Shown here: piece by piece, positions 47,238-55,937 of the stretch
Numbering within the stretch: position 1 is the first letter of the stretch
Layout of the letters: every line of letters starts with the position of its first letter
Assembly: GCA_018400875.1 (NCBI GenBank)
Contig: JAGYLV010000004.1
Coordinates: forward strand, 1-57,519
DNA: 57,519 nt
From: a bacterium
Lineage (GTDB): Bacteria; Bacillota_I; Bacilli_A; Izemoplasmatales; Izemoplasmataceae
Reading direction: 5' to 3'
The notes under the pieces: generated by a model
Databases searched by the model: none
What the model was told of the DNA's origin: nothing
Seen by the model: only the letters and a program-made list of their open reading frames with translations
Made by a program: the position numbers and the translations under genes

Positions 47238-47836
47238 ATTACCCAAGAGCCATCAATCAATTGATTGATCATTTCCGAAAAATCCCTGGAGTGGGTCAAA
47301 AAACCGCTGAGCGATATGCTCTGTTTATATTAACCCAACTCGATCCTGAAGATACTCAAGCGTTTGGTGCGACTCTCATGGATTTAAACGCATCCGTAAG
47401 ACCGTGCATGACGTGTGGTTTTTTAACGGAAAATGAAACGTGTGATATCTGCCGTGACACGACACGTGATGCAAAAACGCTCATTGTCGTTGAAGAGGTC
47501 AAAGATGTGATTGTCTTTGAAAATACTCATACGTTTAATGGCCGCTATCATGTTTTAAATGGGGCCTTATCCCCAAGTGAAGGAATCGCCCCCGAAGATT
47601 TAAACATCACCTCGTTAAAATCGCGAGTTGATTCTGAGTCCACTGAAGAATTGATCATCGCCACCAATTTTTCTGAAGCCGGAGAAACCACCGCGCTTTA
47701 CCTCAAGCACATCTTTGAAAATAACGCTGTAAACATCACACGCATTGGCTATGGATTACCTGCGGGTGGGAACATTTCTTATGCCGATGAAATCACTTTA
47801 AACAAAGCCTTAGAAGGCCGCAAAAAAATGAACTAA
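47234..47836 (+). CDS. recR: Recombination mediator RecR
   Basis: 200 residues from ATG at 47234. Forms a ring with RecO to load RecA. HhH motif FRKIPGVGQKTAERYALFIL, the zinc finger CMTCGFLTENETCDIC, TOPRIM domain IVVEEVKDVIVFENT and RYHVLNGALSPSEGI, and C-terminal Walker-like RIGYGLPAGGNISYADEITLNKALEGR. Translationally coupled to ebfC. An unusual long hairpin begins inside the stop codon. Confidence 0.97.
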   Translation: MNYPRAINQLIDHFRKIPGVGQKTAERYALFILTQLDPEDTQAFGATLMDLNASVRPCMTCGFLTENETCDICRDTTRDAKTLIVVEEVKDVIVFENTHTFNGRYHVLNGALSPSEGIAPEDLNITSLKSRVDSESTEELIIATNFSEAGETTALYLKHIFENNAVNITRIGYGLPAGGNISYADEITLNKALEGRKKMN

Positions 47837-47897
47837 ATCCACTTAACAAAACTTAAAGATTTAAAGGAGCGCTTTAGGTTGTGAAATAAGTGGATTT
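47835..47897. repeat. Long nested inverted repeat after recR
   Basis: Perfect 11-bp arms AAATCCACTTA (47835-47845) and TAAGTGGATTT (47887-47897), enclosing a second pair AACTTAAAG (47850-47858) / CTTTAGGTT (47872-47880) with one wobble pair. The hairpin begins at the recR stop and is followed by an AT-rich stretch without a clean T-run, so it may be a terminator of unusual form or a structured leader for the transporter operon. Confidence 0.6.
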
Positions 47898-47966
47898 ATT
47901 TATAATTAATCTGTAAAAAACCAAACAAATTTCCAAAAAAAACGCTTTCATCATGTATACTATACT
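47879..47966 (+). promoter_or_regulatory. Promoter region of the ABC transporter operon with a cre-like site
   Basis: TTGTGA (47879-47884), 16 bases, TATAAT (47901-47906). Further on, the reverse strand of 47937-47951 reads ATGAAAGCGTTTTTT, 13 of 15 positions of the CcpA cre consensus WTGNAARCGNWWNCA; it would act as a roadblock. TATACTATACT (47956-47966) may hold a second -10. Pattern matches only. Confidence 0.4.
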
Positions 47967-48000
47967 GTTAATAAATTTTTTCTCTAGGAGCCCGCTAAAA

Positions 48001-49062
48001 TTGGAAATTAGATTAGAAAATTTAACCAAAGTTTTCACCAATAAAAAAACCACAAACACCCTTGCGGTAGATCAGCTAGATGTCACCATACCCTCTGGAA
48101 AACTCATCGGTTTATTGGGCCCATCAGGTTGTGGTAAATCCACAACGCTTTACATGATATCTGGCTTATTAAAACCCACTGAGGGCAGTATCTATTTTGG
48201 AGACGATGATGTCACAACCGTACCCCCTGAAGAACGCGGGATTGGGTTAGTCTTTCAGAACTATGCACTCTATCCACACATGACGGTTTTACAAAATATT
48301 ATGTTCCCGTTAGAAAACTTAAAAGTGCCCAAAGAAGAAGCGATGGAGCGGGCTCAAAAAATCGCTGACTTAGTGGGCATCGGGGAATTGATGAGTCGTA
48401 AACCTGCGCAACTATCTGGGGGCCAACAACAAAGGGTCGCCATTGCCCGGGCACTTGTTAAAGAACCACGCGTTTTATTATTGGATGAACCGTTATCTAA
48501 TCTAGATGCGAGATTACGTTTACAAACCCGTGAAGAAATTCGCCGGATTCAAAGAGAAACGGGAATTACCACAATTTTTGTCACCCACGATCAAGAAGAA
48601 GCAATGTCGATTTCTGATGAAATCATCTTGATGGATTTCGGGGTCAAACAACAAATGGGAGCTCCCCAAAATGTCTATGACGAACCGGCCAATTTATTCG
48701 CGGCGAAGTTTTTAGGGACCCCACCGATTAACTTGTTTGACGGGAAGATCTCTGCGAAAAAAATCAAACTCGGTCAAAGTGTTTTAGGAGAAACCAAAGA
48801 GTCGCCTAAAGACATCGTGATAGGGATACGTCCGGAAGGCTTTATCGTTCAAAAAGAAGGACCCATTCAAGCAGATGTTGAATTTGTCGAAACCATCGGC
48901 CGTGATACAACACTCATCATGATTGATCCGACCGATGAAACGAAACGTTTTAGAGCCATCGTGGATTCCGATCATAAAATCGAAGCGGGCCAATCGATCG
49001 CCTTAAATATAAAACCTCATAAAATGTATATCTTTAATCAACAAACAGGAGAACGTCTTTAA
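48001..49062 (+). CDS. ABC importer ATPase (MsmX/UgpC type)
   Basis: 353 residues from TTG at 48001 with AGGAG ten bases upstream (upstream in-frame ATG at 47953 lies in the promoter). Walker A GPSGCGKSTTLYMISGL, Q-loop FQNYALYPHMTV, signature LSGGQQQRVAIARAL, Walker B VLLLDEPLSNLDA, H-loop TIFVTHDQEEAM, and a C-terminal MalK-type regulatory OB domain (from about 240, KFLGTPPINLFDGKI). First gene of the transporter operon; this subfamily energises sugar, polyol and glycerophosphodiester importers. Confidence 0.94.
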   Translation: MEIRLENLTKVFTNKKTTNTLAVDQLDVTIPSGKLIGLLGPSGCGKSTTLYMISGLLKPTEGSIYFGDDDVTTVPPEERGIGLVFQNYALYPHMTVLQNIMFPLENLKVPKEEAMERAQKIADLVGIGELMSRKPAQLSGGQQQRVAIARALVKEPRVLLLDEPLSNLDARLRLQTREEIRRIQRETGITTIFVTHDQEEAMSISDEIILMDFGVKQQMGAPQNVYDEPANLFAAKFLGTPPINLFDGKISAKKIKLGQSVLGETKESPKDIVIGIRPEGFIVQKEGPIQADVEFVETIGRDTTLIMIDPTDETKRFRAIVDSDHKIEAGQSIALNIKPHKMYIFNQQTGERL

Positions 49063-49988
49063 TGTTAGAAGATAAGAGTAATGTTAAAGCGTGGTTTTAT
49101 TTAGCACCGGCCTTATTTTTGCTCACCATTTTTATTTTCTATCCGATTTTTAACGCACTATTTTTAGTGTTTTTAAGAGACTACAATTATTTACAAGGGA
49201 CCTGGGAAGGGTTCACCTTGTTCGAAAACTTCTTATACGTATTTAGAAATCAAAACTTTACCCAAGCGCTCACCAACACCATGATTATTACGTTTGTGTC
49301 TGTCCCCATTTCGGTGATCATCGCCTTGCTCATCTCGGTCTGGTTGAATTCTGTGCTTAAGCTTCGCGGCTTTTTCCAAACGATATTCTTCTTACCCTAT
49401 GTGACCAATGCGATTGCCATCGGAATGGCCTTTGCCTTTTTGTTCAACCAAAACTACGGTCTGATTAACACGATGTTAGGGTGGGTCGGATTAAATCCGG
49501 TCAACTGGGTCGGTTTAGGGGCCACCTGGGGCAATGCCATGTTTAGCTTACTGGTTTATGTGGTATGGGCATCACTCGCATTCAAAATCATGGTGTTTTT
49601 AAGTGGACTCCAAAACATCGATAAACAATATTACGATGCGGCACGTGTGGACTCCACCAAACGCTACCGAATTTTTAGACGCATTACCATTCCCTTATTA
49701 TCCCCGATGATTTTTTACATCACGATTACCTCATTCATTGGAGCCTTTAAAGCCTACACCCAAGTCATCGGGATGTTCGGGGTAAGACTTGGGCCTCCGG
49801 GCAATGATAAATCTTTGATTACCATTGTGGCCCTCGTGTATGATGCACTCGATCGGTCCGGGGTACCCGGGGCTTTATCGGAAGCCGCGGCGACCGCCAT
49901 TGTCTTATTCCTCATTACGTTAGTATTTACACTGATTAACATGCAAGTCAGTAAAAACCGTGTACATTATTCAGGAGGGGGCAAATAA
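49062..49988 (+). CDS. ABC importer permease 1 (MalF/UgpA type)
   Basis: 308 residues, six membrane segments. N-terminal AWFYLAPALFLLTIFIFYPIFNALF, and the cytoplasmic EAA loop as YYDAARVDSTKRYRIFRRITIPLLSP (about 202-227), which docks on the ATPase. Starts on the last base of the ATPase stop codon and abuts permease 2. Family CUT1 importers carry oligosaccharides or glycerophosphates; the substrate here is open. Confidence 0.93.
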   Translation: MLEDKSNVKAWFYLAPALFLLTIFIFYPIFNALFLVFLRDYNYLQGTWEGFTLFENFLYVFRNQNFTQALTNTMIITFVSVPISVIIALLISVWLNSVLKLRGFFQTIFFLPYVTNAIAIGMAFAFLFNQNYGLINTMLGWVGLNPVNWVGLGATWGNAMFSLLVYVVWASLAFKIMVFLSGLQNIDKQYYDAARVDSTKRYRIFRRITIPLLSPMIFYITITSFIGAFKAYTQVIGMFGVRLGPPGNDKSLITIVALVYDALDRSGVPGALSEAAATAIVLFLITLVFTLINMQVSKNRVHYSGGGK

Positions 49989-50884
49989 TGGTTTTAGATA
50001 CCGTCATGTATGGCGATGAAAAACAAAATCGCCGCAAAGCCAGAATTCGCTTCTCTTTAGTTCTTACGATGCTCATCCTCTTTGGGATTTTTGTGGTCAT
50101 CCCGTTTTATTGGATGATTTTAACGGCGTTTAAGACGGAAGCCCAAGTCTTAACCTCTCCACCTATCCTTTGGTTAAATCCAGTCAATTGGCAGTTTTCC
50201 AACTTTGCAACGGCCATGGATACGGCCCCGTTTTTAAGGTATATGGCCAATACGGTTTTAGTCTCTTCCATCTCAACGGTTGGGACGGTCATTACCACGG
50301 TATTTGCGGCCTTCGCGTTTGCGAGACTCAATTTTAATGGCCGCGATTTCCTCTTTATGATTCTCATTTCAACGATGATGATCCCCGGTGAAATCTTTGT
50401 CATTACCAACTTCTTAACAGTGGTAGAGCTTGGATGGATTCAAAATCAAACGTACATGAACGCCATACTCGCCATGACGCTTCCGTTTATGACCAGTATC
50501 TTTTACATTTTCTTCTTAAGACAATCCTTTAGACAAATTCCCGATGAACTATACTACGCGGCGAAAGTGGATGGGACCACCGATCTCAAATATCTCTTTA
50601 AGATTATGGTGCCGATTGCTCTTCCCACCATCATCACAATTACAATTCTCAATGCGATGGGGACATGGAATGCCTACATTTGGCCACGCCTTGTCACTCA
50701 GCAACAGGAATTTAGATTGGTATCGAATGGCTTGCGCGATGCCTTTAGCAACATTGCAGGAAGGATTCTTTACAACGAGCAAATGGCCGCCGCCTTACTG
50801 GTCACCTTCCCGCTCTTAGTGGTTTTCTTGTTACTTAAAAAATATATCATTCGTGGCGTGTCACGAAGTGGTATTAAAGGATAA
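49988..50884 (+). CDS. ABC importer permease 2 (MalG/UgpE type)
   Basis: 298 residues, six membrane segments, with PFYWMILTAFKTEAQVL after the first segment and the EAA loop YYAAKVDGTTDLKYLFKIMVPIALP (about 193-217). C-terminus basic and short. Start overlaps the stop of permease 1 by one base (GGAGG upstream). Pairs with permease 1 to form the channel. Confidence 0.93.
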   Translation: MVLDTVMYGDEKQNRRKARIRFSLVLTMLILFGIFVVIPFYWMILTAFKTEAQVLTSPPILWLNPVNWQFSNFATAMDTAPFLRYMANTVLVSSISTVGTVITTVFAAFAFARLNFNGRDFLFMILISTMMIPGEIFVITNFLTVVELGWIQNQTYMNAILAMTLPFMTSIFYIFFLRQSFRQIPDELYYAAKVDGTTDLKYLFKIMVPIALPTIITITILNAMGTWNAYIWPRLVTQQQEFRLVSNGLRDAFSNIAGRILYNEQMAAALLVTFPLLVVFLLLKKYIIRGVSRSGIKG

Positions 50885-50916
50885 AACGAAATTAAAAAAT
50901 TTGTGGAGGAAATTTC

Positions 50917-52305
50917 ATGAAAAAAGGATTACTGTTAGCTGTAACCTTATTATTAGTACTCACCCTCAGTGCGTGCTTAGGGGGCGGGGGCCGCGAAGAA
51001 ACCACGGTCGATATTCCCGATGCACTCCCCAATGAACCCATTGAAATTGTCATTTGGCATGCGTTTGGCGAAGACAACCAAGCCTTGCTGCAAGAAATGT
51101 TTGATTCTTTCAATGAAGAATATCCTCAAGTCACCATCACTCAATTGGGTCAAGGGGGCTATGATGGTCTGAGAGAATCCACCATTCAATCGATCGTGGC
51201 GGGTACGACGCCAACCATCGTCTTTGGCTATCCCGATCACTTTGTAGAGTATTTGAACGGGAACGCCTTGGTGCCTCTCGATGAATACATTAACCATGAC
51301 GTTCATGGAGTCGATCTCGATGATTTTGTCGATGGATTCTTAGCCGAAAACCAACAATACTTAGACGGCAATCAGTATTCCATGCCGTTTGCCAAATCGA
51401 CCGAAATGGTGGTCTATAATAAAGATTTCTTTGACGCTCAAGGCGTTGAACTTTCCAGAACCACCCCGCTTACTTGGGATGAAGTCGAAGCGTTGGCAGA
51501 CACCATGGTGGGTAACGGCGAAAATCAATGTGACTTTATGTTTAACGCCGACAGTTCTTCAAACTTCTTCATCAATAGCTCACGTCAGTGGGACGCTGGG
51601 TATACAGACGGAGAAGGTAATATCTTAGTGGATAACGCCGACACCCGTGATATGCTCAATTACTTTAATGGTTTATTTGATGAAGGCATTATGAGTTTCC
51701 CCATTGAATGGGATGAAAACTATGGGTCAGAACCCTTCAAAGATGGACTCGTATGTATGTCTCAAGGCTCCACGGCAGGCACACGTTATAACATTCCCGA
51801 TGAAGAAAGTCCATTCAATGAGATGGGGATTGTGCCCGTCATTCAACGTGATTTAGACAACGCATCGGTCATGCAACAAGGACCCAACGTTGCCGTCATC
51901 TCAGATGCCGATAACAATCAACGCTTAGCAGCGTGGCTCTTACTTAAACATATGACTAACACTGAAAACACGGCCGACTTTGCGATGGCGACTGGGTATG
52001 TTCCAGTGAGAAAATCCGGCTTTGAAACCGCGGAATATCAAGAATTCTTAAGCATCGTCGATAAGTACGATGATGAAGGCCTAGAAGGATTAAGTCCTTC
52101 GGAACGTCTTGATTTACCCTTCGCGATGGCAGCAACCGTGGCCTTTGCGCAAGTCGATTGGTATCAATATGATCCAGCGTTTGTTGGCCGCGTAACCTCA
52201 TCAGGAGCCCGCCAAGAAGCAGGGCTTGCCTTTGAAGCAATTTATGCGGGCACACGAACGGTGGAAGAAGCCATCGAACGGATGTTGAATCAACTGGGTC
52301 AATAA
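50917..52305 (+). CDS. ABC importer substrate-binding lipoprotein (family 1)
   Basis: 462 residues. Signal peptide MKKGLLLAVTLLLVLTLSAC with lipobox LSAC (Cys about 20), then a Gly-rich linker and a family 1 binding protein: EPIEIVIWHAFGEDNQALLQ, TPTIVFGYPDHFVEYL, a MPFAKSTEMVVYNKDFF block and the WLLLKHMTN-type end. Captures the solute outside the membrane. The leader is AAAACGAAATTAAAAAATT plus TGTGGAGG, nearly repeated before the 53223 gene. Aromatic residues in binding sites cannot be assigned without a structure. Confidence 0.93.
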   Translation: MKKGLLLAVTLLLVLTLSACLGGGGREETTVDIPDALPNEPIEIVIWHAFGEDNQALLQEMFDSFNEEYPQVTITQLGQGGYDGLRESTIQSIVAGTTPTIVFGYPDHFVEYLNGNALVPLDEYINHDVHGVDLDDFVDGFLAENQQYLDGNQYSMPFAKSTEMVVYNKDFFDAQGVELSRTTPLTWDEVEALADTMVGNGENQCDFMFNADSSSNFFINSSRQWDAGYTDGEGNILVDNADTRDMLNYFNGLFDEGIMSFPIEWDENYGSEPFKDGLVCMSQGSTAGTRYNIPDEESPFNEMGIVPVIQRDLDNASVMQQGPNVAVISDADNNQRLAAWLLLKHMTNTENTADFAMATGYVPVRKSGFETAEYQEFLSIVDKYDDEGLEGLSPSERLDLPFAMAATVAFAQVDWYQYDPAFVGRVTSSGARQEAGLAFEAIYAGTRTVEEAIERMLNQLGQ

Positions 52306-52324
52306 CCCTTTAAGGATGATTTAA

Positions 52325-53191
52325 ATGAAAAAAATCTTCACACTTCTCATCATGATCTTTCTCAGTGGAATGCTTTTTGCGTGTGAAGAAGCTGAACCTG
52401 AAACACAAGTATATGAGATTTCCACCGAATGGTCGGATGCGCTTGACTTACAAGCGGTGGAATACGAAGGTAGAGAGTTCTTAAGAGATGGCATCGGTGA
52501 AGTGACTTTAGACCGGTGTGTAGACGGCGATACCACGTATTTTACCTACGGCTCAACGCGCCCATTTAGCGTCCGTTATTTAGGGATCGATACACCTGAA
52601 ATGACGGCGAAAGTTCAACCGTGGGGTCGCGCCGCATCTATTTATAATTGCGAAATCTTAGAAAATGCTGAAACCATTGTCTTAGAAATGGATGATTCAG
52701 CGGGAAGATTGGATAATTATGGCCGGTATCTAGCCTATGTATGGGCGGACGGAAAACTGGTCAATTTACAAACGGTCGAACAAGCCTACGCGCCGGCTGT
52801 AGGAACCGGTGGACTGAAATATGGCGACGAATTATTTGCGGCTCAAAGCCATGCCCGGTTAACCCAGTTAAGAATCTGGGGGGAAGAAGATCCGAGTTTT
52901 ATTGGAGAGCCGGTTGATCTGACCATTGATGAACTACTCAATAACCCGGAAGCTTATCTCGACCGATTTGTAAATGTCGAAGGAACCATCACTGCCCGTG
53001 AAGGTGGCGATTTCTACTTTGGGAATGATTCAGACAGTATTTTCGTGTATACCCAAGGTCAAATCACATCGATCATCGCGGATGAATTTGCGGTCGGCAG
53101 TGAATTGATACTCAATAATGTCTTCTTGACCGATTACAGTGGTCAGTGGCAACTAACTAATTTCAATATCCGGGAAGTCACTTTCCCATAA
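52325..53191 (+). CDS. Lipoprotein nuclease: SNase domain plus OB-fold
   Basis: 288 residues. Lipobox LFAC (Cys20). SNase (thermonuclease) domain about 57-186 with all catalytic positions of staphylococcal nuclease: VDGDT (Asp67, Asp69), SVRYLGIDTPE (Arg84, Asp89, Glu92) and NYGRYLAYVW (Arg134). Cys65 and Cys109 flank the active-site strand and could form a disulfide outside the cell. Residues about 196-288 look like an OB fold (DRFVNVEGTITAREGGDFYF...) of the kind found in secreted nucleases. It should cut DNA or RNA at the cell surface. AAGGATG upstream; 20 bases after the binding-protein gene. Confidence 0.9.
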   Translation: MKKIFTLLIMIFLSGMLFACEEAEPETQVYEISTEWSDALDLQAVEYEGREFLRDGIGEVTLDRCVDGDTTYFTYGSTRPFSVRYLGIDTPEMTAKVQPWGRAASIYNCEILENAETIVLEMDDSAGRLDNYGRYLAYVWADGKLVNLQTVEQAYAPAVGTGGLKYGDELFAAQSHARLTQLRIWGEEDPSFIGEPVDLTIDELLNNPEAYLDRFVNVEGTITAREGGDFYFGNDSDSIFVYTQGQITSIIADEFAVGSELILNNVFLTDYSGQWQLTNFNIREVTFP

Positions 53192-53222
53192 AAACGAATA
53201 TAAAAATTGTGGAGGAATGTTT

Positions 53223-55856
53223 GTGAAAAAATTATTATTAGCAATGGCATTAGTGGCAGGTGTGTTCACCCTCGCCGCCTGTGGTGGTGAAACCGAAGAA
53301 CCCGCCAATCAAGATTTAGAATTGGTGGAAGATGCACGGGATTCATTATTGCTTTCCGGGCTTGATTCTGTCACGAGTAACTTAAATTTACCCAGCTCTG
53401 GCCGTAATGACTCGACGATTACCTGGTCATCCAGTGACCCATCGGTGATTGCGAATGACGGAACTGTCACGCGTCCCGCTGAAGGTGAAGATAACGTCAC
53501 TGTAACGCTAACCGCGACGTTAACGCTCAACGATGAAAGTGTCACTCGCTCGTTTGAAGCGTTTGTCTTAGCGTTTGAGCCGAGTAATCTATTCACCGAT
53601 TACACCGAGCTTTATGAAGCGTCCAACATTAATGATTTGATCACCGCCGAAGGCGTCGTTTCAAGCGTCTTTGATGGGGGGTTCTTTGTCTATGATGGCG
53701 CTGAACATTTAGGCGTTTACATTGGCTCAGGCGGTACCGGTGGGGGCCTTGTTGAACTCGGCGATGAAGTCCGTGTTACGGGACTTTACGCACGCTATTA
53801 CACCTTGTATCAACTCGGGGATGTAGAAAACGTTGAAGTTTTATCATCGGGCAATTCGGTAGACGCTGAAGCGACCCCGATTACCATCGAAGAATGGAAT
53901 GCGCTTACCTTAGACGATCCGCTGATTCATGGGGATTTCTATGAAGTCACCGGAACCTTGGTTCAACAAGGTGAGTTTAACAACTTATTCTTAACATCCA
54001 GTGAATCCGATGATGAAATTTTAGTCTATTACTACTCCGACGCGGATTCCTTGGAAGCCTTAGAAGCATTTATTGGCCGCACCATTACTTTAGAACTCGT
54101 ATACTATACCAACCACGCATCCAACGGCATCATGGCCTCTTACTATGGGGATGGCACCGATGTGGTGGTCGCTGAACTGACCGACGCACAAAAACTTGAA
54201 CTTGACACCGAAGTGTTAGAAGGTATGTCCTTTGTGACCTATGGCGACGCGGTTGAACTCCCTGCCACAGGTTCTAACGGAACCACCTTCTCAAACTGGG
54301 CATCTGGTGATGCAGACCTCGTGGGGGATGACGGTTCTTATGGAACCACGCCGGCAACACCCACCGATATTACATTTACTGCAACCGCAACTTTGGGCGA
54401 TGAAACCTCTGAAGTTGAAATTACCGTACAATCCTTGGCTGAAATTAGCATTGAAGATGCCTTAGAAGTCGATCCCGGCGGATTTGTTTGGTTCTCAGGG
54501 AAAGTCGTTGACATTATTGATGGCAACAGTGGCTTCTTCTTATACGATGAAACCGGCATCATTTATGTGCGTGATACCGACTTCTATGATGAAAACGCGG
54601 ACGCCGTTGAAATGGGCGATTCATGGACCTTTGTCGGCGCACGAACGGATTACCGTGGACTGCCTCAAGTGGCGTCCATTGATTTCTTTGAAGCCAGCGA
54701 TGAAACCTTTGCCGATGAACCCGATCCAACCTATGCGACGGTTCAAGACATCGTGGAAGGTAACGTCGTACCTGGACAAAAATATCTCGTTTATGGAACA
54801 GCCACAACGGTTGAAGAACAATACACCAACTATGAACTTCAAGATGGCGATTTTGCCATTCAACTGCACTTCCAAACCAATAACTCAGCCATTGCCGATT
54901 ATGATGGCCAAGAAGTCATTTTAGAAGTCCGTCCCTTCCAATGGGATAATGATCCAAGCTATGTGGCATACTTCGGAACCGCCGATGATGTCGATGCCGA
55001 TATTAGTGATGATGAAAAAGCTGAAGTGGCCGCCAAAGCACTTCGTTTACCCTTCGATGAAAACGGCGACGGTGTCTCAGAAACTGTCTACACCGATGTC
55101 ACGCTCCCAGCCACCGGTAAATTTGACCTTGATTTATCTTGGAGCTCAAGCGCAACGGGAAGCTTAGCGAATGATGGAGCCGTCACCTTAGGCGCAGAAG
55201 CGGTTGATGTGGTCTTAACATTAACTGTCGGCACAGTCACCCGTGAATTCACCGTTGAAGTTGGACCTGAACCCATGGATGTCTCCAGTGCCCTTTTAGC
55301 CCCAGACGGCGATACCATCTTAGTGGAAGGTGTCGTGGTCAGTCTTGATCCTCACACCAATGGATTCTTTATCCAAGATGCCGATGGCACCGGAATCTAC
55401 GTCGGTGACTTTGGGGATGATGAACTCAAATCCCAAGTCGCAGTAGGCGATAAAGTATGGGTCTTAGGAACACGCGATGGCTATACGCAATATGGTAATA
55501 TGCAAGACCAAGTATGGGAAGCCGAATTCATCGCAAAAGCTTCAGAAGATAACGAAGTCTTTGTGACGAAAGATATGACGGGTGATCAAATCATCGCTGA
55601 TTTCCCGAATGCCAACTCAAGACGTTTTGAGGCGACTTTAACCGTGGATGAATACGATCAATATTCCCACGTATTCTTTGAAACCACCGATGAAAGTTTA
55701 GAAATGCGCCTCACCTTTGACATTCGTAATGTTGAAGGATGGGATGAAGATACCTATCCTGTAGGCACGGAAATCACCATTGCCTTCACCACGCAACGCA
55801 TTCACTTTGATAATTATCGTGTCGTGGATGTTGTGATTGTCCAAGGAGCCGAATAA
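53223..55856 (+). CDS. Large surface lipoprotein built of three Ig-OB-OB units
   Basis: 877 residues from GTG at 53223 (TGGAGG seven bases before; ATG at 53217 sits too close to that site). Lipobox LAAC (Cys about 20). Numbered from the ATG: Ig-like 30-118, OB 122-212, OB 218-320; Ig 322-406, OB 408-496, OB 501-592; Ig 595-683, OB 685-778, OB 779-878. The Ig parts share TWSSSDPSVIANDGTVTRP-type strands and LPSSG/LPATG turns; the first OB of each unit shares the pattern G-V-V, GFFVYD/GFFLYD/GFFIQD, then GVYI/IYVRD/IYVGD and GDxVxVxGxR. Very acidic, no catalytic motif. OB arrays commonly bind single-stranded nucleic acids or sugars. Confidence 0.85.
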   Translation: MKKLLLAMALVAGVFTLAACGGETEEPANQDLELVEDARDSLLLSGLDSVTSNLNLPSSGRNDSTITWSSSDPSVIANDGTVTRPAEGEDNVTVTLTATLTLNDESVTRSFEAFVLAFEPSNLFTDYTELYEASNINDLITAEGVVSSVFDGGFFVYDGAEHLGVYIGSGGTGGGLVELGDEVRVTGLYARYYTLYQLGDVENVEVLSSGNSVDAEATPITIEEWNALTLDDPLIHGDFYEVTGTLVQQGEFNNLFLTSSESDDEILVYYYSDADSLEALEAFIGRTITLELVYYTNHASNGIMASYYGDGTDVVVAELTDAQKLELDTEVLEGMSFVTYGDAVELPATGSNGTTFSNWASGDADLVGDDGSYGTTPATPTDITFTATATLGDETSEVEITVQSLAEISIEDALEVDPGGFVWFSGKVVDIIDGNSGFFLYDETGIIYVRDTDFYDENADAVEMGDSWTFVGARTDYRGLPQVASIDFFEASDETFADEPDPTYATVQDIVEGNVVPGQKYLVYGTATTVEEQYTNYELQDGDFAIQLHFQTNNSAIADYDGQEVILEVRPFQWDNDPSYVAYFGTADDVDADISDDEKAEVAAKALRLPFDENGDGVSETVYTDVTLPATGKFDLDLSWSSSATGSLANDGAVTLGAEAVDVVLTLTVGTVTREFTVEVGPEPMDVSSALLAPDGDTILVEGVVVSLDPHTNGFFIQDADGTGIYVGDFGDDELKSQVAVGDKVWVLGTRDGYTQYGNMQDQVWEAEFIAKASEDNEVFVTKDMTGDQIIADFPNANSRRFEATLTVDEYDQYSHVFFETTDESLEMRLTFDIRNVEGWDEDTYPVGTEITIAFTTQRIHFDNYRVVDVVIVQGAE

Positions 55857-55862
55857 CAGACT

Positions 55863-55893
55863 AAAAAGGGCTACTTCGGTAGCCCTTTTTTTC
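55863..55893 (+). terminator. Terminator after the Ig-OB lipoprotein gene
   Basis: AAAAAGGGCTAC, loop TTCG, GTAGCCCTTTTT and more T (55863-55892); a very strong hairpin with the stable TTCG loop. Confidence 0.92.
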
Positions 55894-55903
55894 TTGAAAC
55901 CTA

Positions 55904-55912
55904 TGATACAAT
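55904..55912 (+). promoter_or_regulatory. Extended -10 promoter of the PASTA-nuclease gene
   Basis: TGATACAAT, 25 bases before the ATG, with a T-rich stretch in the -35 area. Confidence 0.5.
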
Positions 55913-55937
55913 GGGCTGTTAATGAAAGGATGTATTT

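Noticed and set aside
47953-48000. N-terminal extension of the ABC ATPase to the ATG at 47953
   Set aside because: It would overlap the likely promoter elements and gives a non-homologous hydrophobic tail; TTG at 48001 has an AGGAG site and starts at the family's usual first residues.
53217-55856. LPATG motifs (about residues 349-353 and 630-634 of the Ig-OB lipoprotein) as sortase signals
   Set aside because: They are internal, lie in the same turn of two repeat units, lack a following membrane segment and basic tail, and the protein already has a lipobox.
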